A DNA stretch of 64,000 nucleotides from Dactylonectria macrodidyma. Taxonomy: Eukaryota > Ascomycota > Sordariomycetes > Hypocreales > Nectriaceae. The translations under genes were made by a program, and so were the position numbers. Positions 1-9,673 of the stretch are shown one piece after another (position 1 is the first letter of the stretch; each line of letters begins with the position of its first letter). The stretch is from contig JAGMUV010000001.1 of NCBI GenBank assembly GCA_020744425.1, positions 2,356,001 to 2,420,000 on the forward strand, given 5' to 3'. Below the pieces are notes generated by a model, which worked only from the letters and a program-made list of their open reading frames with translations, was not told the DNA's origin and did not search any database.

Positions 1-1707
1 ACTCGCCGGGCTTCTGACGTGGAGCACCGGCGACCCGTGGGAGAGCTTCCTCTTGGTCTGCGCCTTCTGGGCCGTCGTTCTATATGGAGATGTGGTGGTC
101 ACATGGGCTGGGCCTGTCGTTGTTGGCGCCGGCCTCATCGCCGGCATGTATGGCCGGAGGTACAGCCCTCTGAGTAGCAGCGGATGGACTGATCCTCGAA
201 GCCTCTCCCGGGAAGCCAGCTCCAAGAAATCCAACCAGGCTGGCACCGATGGGAGCCAACCAAAGACTGGAAAGGCTGGCGGCGGAGATAAGAAGCCAGC
301 AAAACACAAGAGGGGAGACTCTGAAATCACCAACACAAAGCACCAGAAGACGCTAGACGAGATTGTCGAGACGCTCAAGGAGTTCACTGGGAGATGCAAT
401 ACTCTCTTAGACCCCATGCTAGAGTTGACAGATTTCCTAAGCACCCAGAGAACCCCTACCAGTGCTACTACCCGGCCGGCTCTGACCGTTATTTTCATGC
501 GCTTACTTATCATCACCCCTATATGGATCGCATTGACCGTTCCTCCCTGGCGGGTCATCACCACAAGGCGTGTTATCTTGGTCGCTGGCACTGTTGCCTT
601 GACCTGGCATGCCAGAGTTATGAGGGTATTCAGAGCTATCCTCTGGAGAAGTTTGACGGTGCGACGACTAGCCGCTGGGATCACTGGTCTCTACTTTGAA
701 GCCCCTGACAAGATGCCCGAGGGCAATGTACAGGATCCAGCAAAGAGTGGACAGGGCCGCGAGTCTGAGCTCACCAAGGCCCTCCGACAACCGGCCAGCT
801 TTCAAACAAATCACCGAAGATCCGGCAGCACTAGAACTGCGGGGGTCAAGTTTACCTTCATCATTTACGAGAATCAGAGGCGGTGGCTCGGCTTGGGCTG
901 GACCAACAGCTTGTTCGCCTACGAACGTCCTGCTTGGACCGATGAACACAATAACACGGTTCCCGCAAGAGACGACTTCGAGTTACCCGAAGTCGAAGAC
1001 GGAAGCCGTATGGAGTGGCGATGGGTGGAGGGCGGTCGGTGGCGAGTGGATGGGGTTACAGATGACCAGGGATCAGTGGACTATGATGGCGAGGAAGGCA
1101 AAAATGGTTGGATCTTTTATGACAACAAGGTAGGGAACCGTGTGAATCACTGCCTCTCATGGTGTAGTGCTAACAGACATTGCAGTGGCAGAACGGTCAG
1201 AGAGGACAGGATGGGTGGAGCCGATGGACGAGGCGAAGGAAATGGTACCGCGATGCTGAGCTGGTTGAGGTTGATCAATCTCACCTTCCTCATGAGCTGG
1301 ATGCCTCGGAGCCAAATCCCGCCTCGGCCTCCACACCCTCACTTGCCATACCAAGAGACAAGGCAACTAGTGATAGGGCGGCCCCGTCATCTCGGTCCGA
1401 CACTGCACTACCTCTAGTTGACCAAACCATTGCCGAGGACCTCAGCACTGACGACGCGAGCTCCAGAGCGGACGATGCCCTGTCAGTACTCTCGACGTCC
1501 TCGAGATCATTCTTCAGGTCACCCTTGATGCGAAAGCGACTCACTGACCGATCCTCGACGGATAAAGAGCGTACTAGGAGGACCAGCGACGTCCGTAACG
1601 AGGAGGATGCCAGCAGTCTTGGAGCAAAGCTGACGGTGGAGATCCAGAAGCCAGGAGATGGAGGGCGGTGGGGTATCGGCGACGAGGCAAGGATGAGTCT
1701 CGAGTAA
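1..1707 (+). CDS. Pex28-32-like integral peroxisomal membrane peroxin, dysferlin domain (5' end outside window)
   Basis: The gene is already open at base 2 in the reading frame, so its start lies left of the window. Two exons are seen, 2-1129 and 1186-1707, with a phase-0 intron at 1130-1185 (donor GTAGGG, branch GCTAAC, acceptor TGCAG). The N-terminal part has hydrophobic stretches and matches the Pex24p-type membrane region (ESFLLVCAFWAVVLYGD). Further on, the motif FTFIIYENQRRWLGLGW followed by MEWRWVEGGRW and GWIFYDNKW is the dysferlin (DysF) module found in fungal Pex30/31/32-like proteins. The family sits in the ER/peroxisome membrane and controls peroxisome number and budding. The C-terminus is a low-complexity Ser/Asp/Arg tail. 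At least 549 residues are visible. The family call is strong; which paralogue (28 to 32) cannot be told. Confidence 0.85.
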
Positions 1708-2328
1708 TCCGAGTCGACTGACAGACTGACGAACTAGCGCCTGTATTCCAGACGACTGGGCAACCGGCGTTGGTGTTTACCCCACGACATGTTTGAGTAT
1801 TTTGAGCGACGATGGTAACTGGAAAGGTCAGTAAACGGACTGCATGGCGGGCATGGGATGGAAGAACGGCATGGCGCAGGATTGACAAAGGGCTTGTAAG
1901 ACTATGGGAACGCATCAACACATTTGAGCACTCGTGCATTTACAGATGCGCGGAACAAAGACACGCGGTAATTTGATTCAACTGTGCTCCCCTTGTACAG
2001 AGGGACTCATGATCGTTAATTGTACAATGGTGGAACGTGTTCGTAATGTCCTCTATCCTCGGGATATAATAGGCACGGTTCAACAACCAGCTACACAATT
2101 CGATAGCCAGAAATTTTTAAATTCCCGTCTTAATGGGCTGTTTGGTGCCGCTGTAGACAATTCATTTATTTCTGTTCATTCCTTGCTATTGATGAAGCAA
2201 ACCCACGAATCCAAACACCAAACAAAGAATCTATCTAGTTGCCTGAGTTGGGGAGTTTTGATTGTGCACTGTTTCCTATTAGCCAGCCAGCCGCCACCGA
2301 AAACCTCAGTGCAGTGAATCAATCATTC
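1708..2328. other. Intergenic region, 3' of peroxin and promoter of membrane protein
   Basis: Open frames here are short and have no recognisable protein features. The 3' half is relatively AT-rich and precedes the ATG at 2329. Nothing else was recognised. Confidence 0.5.
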
Positions 2329-3606
2329 ATGGCGTCTTCAGACTCTTCCCAGCATAGTCGACGAGAAAAGCCCCGCGCGAAGAAGCCTCGCGCGCACAAC
2401 CCTCCTCGTCGCGCCGCCATGGACGTCGATACTGACACTTCCCTCTCCCCGCCGCCACAACACCTCGTCACTCGCCGCCTGACCCGCAAGAGAATCAGTG
2501 TGAATGCCCTCGCCCAAGCCCAGTCGTACTCCCCCGACCCTCTGCTGGCCATCTCGCCCGCCCTCCAGCCGCGCTTCTTTTTCGGCCCGGAGTCCTCGCC
2601 CTCGTCGCCAAGCATGCCCGTGCCTGCAGCCGTGGGGCTCTGGCGCGAGGATGCAACTCTCGGGTCTTCTGAGCAAGATGCGATTCTCAGATCTACTGTG
2701 CCTGCGGAAGAGAGCTCGGTCGACGCGTCTTTGAAGTCGCTCTCCATCCAAGCCGAATATATCTGCGAACGGCCCTCGTCAACAGACACGGTGCTAGGGC
2801 CCACGACGGCGCCTCGAGACTTGACGCCCCCCCTAACGCCATTCCCTCCGTTAATGAACGAGTCTGAGGACGAATGGCAGCCTCCTGAATGGCGGGACCT
2901 GAGTCAGGGCACGTGTTTGATGCCGAGTCGACGACGTGGAAGCACCAGATATACGCCGTTTGCTATCCTCGAGGTGGAGACCAGATGGCTTCTCAGCTCC
3001 ATCCTCCACGGCATCGTGCTGGCGCTGCAGTTTTCCGTCGCCTTGGCCGTCTTTAGTGCCCTGTTATCGGTGGCCGTTTGGAAGAAACCCGATGCCGATG
3101 TGCAGTTCTGGGACTGGTACGTACACTGCTTGTTTTCTCAAGCCCTTGATACAATATGCTCCCTCCCAACCCCTGATACAACATGATACCCTTTAACCCT
3201 TTATACAACATGCTAACTTTTTATACCTAGGCTCTGGAACTTTGCAGAACCGACCCTCGTTGCCGTGCTTATCCTCTGCTCCGGCACCCTCGTCGCCCAC
3301 GAGGCCAAGATACTCTCGGCCGTGGCGTTGCTGTACCTTCAATGCGCCATCCTAATGGTCACCACGGCCGCCAGCTTCATAATGTGGGCGCGGTGCATCG
3401 AGGAGACCAGCCGGCCGGTCAAGGCGGTCCTGATGGGCTGCAACGTCTTGATGTGGGGGCTGGCCTTCTCCGGCTTCGTGCGCGCCGCCGTCGTCTGGAA
3501 GATTGAAGCGTGCGTAGAGGAGCGGCGAGGAAGAGCGAGTGCCTACGGGCAGACTCTCGCGTATGGAACCTTTGCGCCTTGGAGCGAAGCTGCTCGTGGG
3601 CGATAG
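2329..3606 (+). CDS. Predicted multi-pass membrane protein, function unknown
   Basis: I do not recognise this protein. It has two exons, 2329-3116 and 3231-3606, joined in phase 2 through a GTACGT donor and a CCTAG acceptor, giving 387 residues. Splicing rebuilds a Trp codon (TG|G), so the junction reads FWDW-LWNFAEP. The first 220 or so residues are basic, then Ser/Pro-rich and likely disordered. The C-terminal part has about four hydrophobic segments: LHGIVLALQFSVALAVFSAL, LVAVLILCSGTLV, LLYLQCAILMVTTAASFIMW and NVLMWGLAFSGFVRAAVVW. The start at 2329 is the first ATG in frame before the basic region. The design resembles poorly characterised fungal four-span membrane proteins, but no family motif is visible. 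The intron contains a tandem repeat (separate entry). Confidence 0.7.
3143..3223 (+). repeat. Three 27-bp tandem repeats inside an intron
   Basis: Units are 3143-3169, 3170-3196 and 3197-3223, each built on CCCYTKATACAAYATG. The third unit contains TGCTAAC, the probable branch site of the host intron, at positions where the other copies read TGCTCCC and TGATACC. Confidence 0.75.
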
Positions 3607-4330
3607 AGGGACGACGGGGCTCTCAAGAACAACGAGCTTCTTGAAGAGTAGTTATATGGTAGGCTATTCACACATTAACCGCTGGCATCGGGAATCATCG
3701 AAGCTGTAGTTGGACTAGTGGTGCGGATGAGTGCCGAGGTGCAATATCTAGGACTAGCTCCTAGATCACATCAAAATGTCTAGTAGCGATGATGACGATG
3801 GAAACGAAGAATAGTGGCAACAGCAGCCATTACGGGGTCTTGTTTCATACAGTGAAGCATTGGTTAGATCCTGCTAATGTTTTTAGGATTGGTTCGGACG
3901 GTTGGTTTAACAAATACCCCTATCAATGACCCAAATTTTCGTTTTACCTCAGACGGGACGTTACCATCGGCGTTCAAGATGCCTCCATGTGACAACCAAC
4001 AAGCTCAAACTAATGATCGGTTGAAGGGTTGATAACGCAATTGCAGTTCAATCCGAGATATGGCCGTTTCCTATGCTTAGGTCTATTCAAGATTGGATCT
4101 TGGAGCAGCGAGTAGTTCTTTTTGAGTTGCGTTCCCATTAGCGGTACTGTGATCAACCGGGACTGTCGTTGACATTCGAAAGCAAGGTGAAAAGCTGCGG
4201 TTGCAGTCGATTGACGGCTCAGTTTTTAGAGTTCGTGGCAAATAGTGCCAACATTAATTCATTTCGAAAGTAGTCTAGTTTTTATCTTTGGCTCTTAATC
4301 CCCATACAATACTCCAAAATGCTTTTTCTA
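3607..4330. other. Intergenic region between convergent genes
   Basis: This stretch separates the ends of two convergent genes. I see no coding potential beyond short random frames. It presumably holds the 3' UTRs and polyadenylation signals of both neighbours. Confidence 0.5.
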
Positions 4331-5450
4331 TTACAGTCGAGAGCTCTCCAGGCGGCGGCCCGTCTCATCGAAGTTGATCTTCTGGCCAGAGTTCAAGCTC
4401 TCCTGCAAGGCGCAGCCGATCTTTACAGCCTGGACGGCACCGGACAGCTTGAAGGGGAGCTTGTTGTTGTCGAGGCAAGCAGCGGTAAATTCGTTCGCCT
4501 CGGTGACAAAGGCGTGCTCGAAGCGGCCGTAGTAGTCGTGAGGGATCTCGCGACGAACGCCAGTGGCCTCATGCATCTCAACGAGGGAGCCAGTGGGGTT
4601 GGCGTTGATAGCCAGCTTGCCCTCGGTACCAATAATCTCAGTCATATCGTGCTGGCCAGCAGCCATCATACGAGAAGAGTAAAAGTATGCGACCTTGCCT
4701 CCCCAGAACTCGACGATACCGACACCGTTGTCGACATCCTTGTGCTTGCGCAACTCAGGCTGCACGGCGGTGATACCAGTGGCGACAACGCTCTTGACGA
4801 TGGAGTCCTGGCCAAAGTACCAGAGAGCGAGATCGATGTCGTGGATGTTGCAGTCGACGAAGATGCCGCCGCTGAACTCGGCGTAGGCGACGAAGAAGCC
4901 AGAAGGGTCGAGTCTATCGCAGGTCTGAGATCGGAAGACGGAGGGGCGGCCAATGAGGCCGTTGTCCATACGGGCAAAGGCATCTCGGTATGAAGCATCG
5001 AAGCGGCGGGAGAAGCCACACATGACCTTGAGATGGGGCTTCTTGTTGGCGGCATCAACGACGGATTGGGACTGTAAAAAATGTGTTAGAGATGGGCCTT
5101 TTTCAGGGTTCCTCATCATGGACCAGACTTACAATCTCGACGCTGGTGCTGAGGGGCTTCTCGCACAGGACGTGCTTGTCAGCCTCAATTGCCTTGATGG
5201 CCTCCTCGGCGTGGGCAGTAGTCACGGTAGCAACAATGACAGCCTGAAGACCGGGGTGCTTCAGCATCTCGTCATAGTCAGTGTACACGGTGACGCCCTC
5301 GAGGTGGACGCGAGCCCACTCGACTTCCTTCTGGACAGGAGTGAAGGCGGCGACGAGCTCGGCGCGAGGGGTTCGGTTGTGGAAGTTGAGGGCGTGACGG
5401 GCGCCCATGCGGCCGAGACCGGCGCAAGCAACCTGAAGCTTGGGAGCCAT
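4331..5450 (-). CDS. Gfo/Idh/MocA oxidoreductase, myo-inositol 2-dehydrogenase-like
   Basis: Two exons on the minus strand, 5450-5133 and 5071-4331, are joined in phase 0 (donor GTAAGT, acceptor TTACAG, intron 5132-5072) to give 352 residues. The N-terminal Rossmann fold has GLGRMG at residues 11-16. The family's EKP signature (CEKPL) is at 97-99, with Lys98 the expected catalytic lysine. DCNIHDIDLALWYFG places the expected Asp179 and His183 in the active site. Such enzymes oxidise polyols or sugars with NAD(P); the closest textbook activity is myo-inositol 2-dehydrogenase, giving scyllo-inosose. Substrate cannot be fixed from sequence alone. The inositol-type transporter downstream of its promoter, on the same strand, supports a polyol role. 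There is no signal peptide, so it is likely cytosolic. Confidence 0.85.
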
Positions 5451-6923
5451 TGTGTGATTAAGAAAGGGAAGAGAAGAGGGAGGGCAGAAGCGAGGCGTAA
5501 TAAAAGGCAAAGTTGAGTTTTGTTACGGACAGTACGCTGGTTCGGTTAGGAGCGTGGCTTTGTGATTGAGACGAGAGCTAAGCCGAGATCAAAACGACGA
5601 AAGAACTGAGCCAAATTGAGTGTCTGAGGAAACAACTCCATCTCGAGCGAGCTCTAGAATCTTATACCCTGAGGACCGGCATTCGGAGAGCTCGCTCCCC
5701 CACGGCAACAGGTTGACATTGGAGCTCCTCAGCTCTCCGTGATGCGCTAGAGCTGTGTCTCATGAGCGGCTTGCAGTGGCTGTCGCCGCCATCACAAGAT
5801 CAACGGCATCCCGCGGGGACGGAGGGCGTGCTAGCCAATAGACCAAGGCATCTGGGCGAGTTGACGGTGAATCTGATGTCAGTATCTCGACGCTTTCCTC
5901 GCGACGAGAGCTCGAGAACTGGATCCATGGTGGAGTCGGTGTATTAGCGAAGAAAGTCCTCGCTTCACTGAGTAGGTACCGCCGAGTGGACATCTCCTAA
6001 CTAGGCAATTTCTTGAACGGCGCCATTCCCCACGGATGATTGCCGCCTCCACACGACCCCCCCGGCTCCGCATCAGCCGCATGACTCGAGCCTCTCAACC
6101 CTGCCATGGAGAAAGTCAACAGGGCGGAATTGGGCAGGTGCGGCCGAGTCGGGGATCTTTGCGAGGCGGCGGAGGGCGTTTGGAGTTAGGTAGATGAGGG
6201 GAGAGGGAGTTACTGCAGGTCCTGGGACGACTAACACGGTGGCCAGTGTGCCCAAAATCCAGACCCGTGAAACTCCCGGCGAGCTCTCGGCTAGACTCTC
6301 CTTGCTTGGGGCGTGGCGACTCCACTGTTTGTGTTCCTCATCAGGCAGTTTCCTAATCCTCTTGTGCGGAGACGCCCCCTCATGTCACTGACTCGGCGGC
6401 TCAAGATCAGAGAGTGACATGGAGCATACGCGTATTCACTCCTCACTCGGGAACTAGCCATGTGTGCCTGTGTTTACCTCGCCTTCCACAGTTCGTAATG
6501 AACCACATGGCTGCGTATGCTCGCTTTATCTCACTCTCGATAACGGATAGTTCATCGGCAGTCCCCTGACACACAGCCACCTCGACTAGACTTGCCGAAT
6601 TAAGTCTTCGGGAAGCCTGGAAGCCTCCTAGAACCCGCAGCGTTATCTCCACCAAGGTTGTACAACCCTACGATGTGCTCTCCGATTTAATTTTCCTTAG
6701 CATCTTTCTTTACTTACAAGTCTCTCGAGTTCTAAATCTCCTTCCTCGCCCAGTCCTATATCGTCACATTTCACACCATCATCATTGGACCAAGGAAGAA
6801 AACAGAACAAAGTAAATCACTTTGAAGAAGGGTTCAAGTTCAAGTGGTGAAGACTAGAATTTCACAGATTTATGGAGAGGTCTAAATACATCCGCCCCCC
6901 CACGATCCTGGCAGCCTCTCTCT
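5451..6923. promoter_or_regulatory. Promoter of the dehydrogenase and 3' flank of the transporter
   Basis: No credible gene is seen in 1.47 kb. The part next to 5450 must hold the dehydrogenase promoter, and the part next to 6923 the 3' UTR of the transporter. Short open frames at 5760-6391 lack conserved features. I found no convincing operator by eye. Confidence 0.5.
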
Positions 6924-8566
6924 TCAGGCCTTGGCAGCTGCGTCCGACGAGCGAGCCAGCTTCATCTCCTTCTGCATCTCCCTCGCCCTCTGGACACCGA
7001 ATCCGTGTTGGAAAACCTCTTGGATATCCTCTAGAGTCATTCCCTTGACTTCGGGGTAGCAGAAGTAGATGCAAACATAACCAGCCATACAGATTGCCGC
7101 ATAGAAGCCAAAGGTGCCTGAAGGGGTCATTCGCTCCATCTGCGTGAGGAACGTGGAAGAGACGATGATGTTGGCGCCCCAGCAGCTGAGAGTCAACATC
7201 ATGGTACCCATTGCTCTGACCTGCATGGGGAAGAACTCGGAAGACAGCCAGGCGGTGTTGCCGATACCGGAAGAGTAGAAACCAACGAAGAAGACCATGC
7301 TGACGAGGACAACAATGGCAGACCATCCAACTTTGGCGTCAGCAGCGAGGCTCAAATCTTTATTAATGGGAATCCACTTGAAGCAGATAGCGGCAATGAC
7401 CAGAGCCAAGCTCATGAACTGGACGGTGCAAAGCAAAATCCTGCGGCGACCAGCGCGATCGACAAGCAGCAGGTTGACAAAGGTGAAAATGAAGTTGGTT
7501 CCCGCAATGATGGTTCCGACGGCCACCGGGTTGGAGAAGCCGACAAGAGAGAAGATGACGGGGGAATAGTACATGAGGGCGTTGAAGCCGGTGAGCTGGG
7601 AGATGGCCATCAAACCGCAGGCAGAGACCAAGGCGCGGAAGTTGGCGCCAACAACATACAGCTGCTTCAACACCCACCAGCTCGACTTGCCGGCATTCAT
7701 GTTCTTGGCTTGCTCCACGTGGTAAGTAATGTGTTTGACCTTGTTCTGAACCTGCTCCTCGGTGCCGTTGGGGAAGATTCTTCGGATGACGCTGGCGGCC
7801 TCCTCAGTCTTGCCGTGGTATACGAGCTGTCGGGGCGACTCGGGGCAGAAGGGAAGGAGACCGGCAAGAATAAGGGCTGGCAGAGCACCGCCACCAACCA
7901 TGTACCTCCAGCCACCAGTGACATGGGCAAAGGCAGCACCAATGCCATAACTGACGAGTTGGCCACCGGTGATGGACATGTTATCGAGGCCAATCATACG
8001 ACCGCGGTACTTGGCGGGCGAGACTTCGGCAATATACCTATTCCCCCTACGTTAGGACTGACCAGTGAAGAGATAGGTAGGTATTGGAGAACTTACAAAG
8101 GAATAATCATGGCAGCACTGCCGACACCGAAGCCCACTACCAGACGACCGACGGTCATCTGAGCGAGAGAAAAGGAGGCAGCTTGAATGATGGCACCGAG
8201 AGTGAAAAGAACACAACCGACGTAGATGGCGACCTTTCGGCCATATCGATCGGCGGTGGCACCAGCAAAGATGGCACCGATGAAGGCACCGCCAGAGGTG
8301 ATGGAGGTGATGAGCTCACGCTCTTGCGAGTCAAGATGGTGACCGAGATCTTCGTTGAGATACACCAGGACGGCGCTGATGATTCCAGTGTCGTAACCGA
8401 AGAGCATACCGCCGATGGCGGCAGTGATGGATACAAGCCAAGCGTACTTTCCAGTGTTGGTGTGCTCAATGGAGTCGAGCTCATCCAAGTTGATTTCCTC
8501 GGAGGAGCCCACACCTGTAGGGTCCTCCAGGTGTTTGATATCGTCCTTGAAGTCGTCCTTGGCCAT
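6924..8566 (-). CDS. MFS sugar/inositol transporter (ITR-like)
   Basis: Two minus-strand exons, 8566-8097 and 8037-6924 (intron 8096-8038, donor GTAAGT, acceptor AATAG, phase 2), encode 527 residues. Major-facilitator sugar-porter signatures are all present: a loop-2 DRYGRK, the GRLVVGFGVGSA segment leading to PLYIAEVSPAKYRGR, PESPRQLVYHGK after the sixth span, and DRAGRRRILL in the second half. About twelve hydrophobic segments follow an N-terminal cytosolic tail of roughly 55 residues. Overall it most resembles fungal myo-inositol transporters, a proton symporter group of the plasma membrane; transport of another polyol or hexose is possible. I chose the ATG at 8566 (MAKDDFKDD); an in-frame upstream extension reads like untranslated leader. 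It is divergent from the Zn2Cys6 regulator starting at 9674. Confidence 0.88.
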
Positions 8567-9673
8567 GGTGGCGGCTTGGAGATGGACAAGGAGGTGTTGA
8601 GTGAAGGCGATTGCCGTTTGAAGACGAGAAATTGAAGGTGGAGTGCAGGAACAGTTGGAGAATGAAGGATGAGGAGAGAAACAATGCTGTGGGAAGCAAG
8701 AGGATGCTGGTGAAAAAGAAGTCTGAATGTGACGTTCCAAGGCAGTCCTTATAAGTTTCCCGGAGTTGAAGCACGTCCCCCTCGAGGAGATAAGTTGAGA
8801 GCGTTACTGGAGGGCTGAGGGTGTAGGGCGAGGAGTATGGATCTGGCACTGCTCCGGCAGTGTGACGCCAGTGACAGCAGGCTTTTGGAGAAAAGCCTCG
8901 TGGTGGGAGAGGGGAACCCGGCCTGGAGGAGGACATCTCGGACGACGGTCGGTGAGGGGAAAGTGGCCGAGTGAGTCTGGTCTGGAGTTGCCTGTGATGC
9001 ATTACTCGTGATGACTTGCCTCCGTTACTCCAAACCTCGTCGTGTGGTGCGAGGCTAATGAACCTTGGTCCTTGGAAGCACGGCGGACGAGCCGAAGCGG
9101 CGCTAACCCAGCACTTGGGAAACTCATTGCACGGCGACTGATTGGCTCTGTGAGGTTCTAGGCCCCGTGGCAATGCGCCAGCAACCAGTCTGAGGCCATC
9201 TCCAGCGCCACTCGACCCGCTTCCCCAGCCATGACTCCCCTGTGAGCCCTGATGGAGCCCCTGTAAGTCTCAGTGACGCCCCCCATGGGGAAGCACTGAT
9301 CAGTGGAGGGGCCGTTATTAGGAGCCGCTATCAGGCTAGAGGATGCTCTTGCCCCGGAGTCTCGGGGTCTCCTCATCGCTAACCAGTGCGGGGGTTGCCT
9401 CCTTCCAAATCGACTTGAAGAGGCAACTTCCTCATCTGGATGCTCCATTTGTTTCTCTTTCCTTCAACAACATCATCACCATCCCCCCTCATCGCTCTTC
9501 TTGTCTTACCTCGCCCCCAGATTCAGAATCCGGGGAAGCTGTTTCGTCTCCATCCCCCGGTCTCCAGTTCTCCATTTCTCCAGTCCCGCCTTGCTCTGCC
9601 CATTCCAGCCTCCTTCCAGATCCAGTACCCTTCACAACGGGAATGACGCCTACCTGAGGCCCCTGCTTCCGCC
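8567..9673. promoter_or_regulatory. Divergent promoter shared by the transporter and the Zn2Cys6 regulator
   Basis: The 1.1 kb between two divergent starts has no credible gene. It contains two adjacent perfect palindromes, CCCCATGGGG at 9281-9290 and CACTGATCAGTG at 9294-9305, and a reverse CCAAT box near 9138. The regulator-side leader from about 9430 is pyrimidine-rich. Confidence 0.55.
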
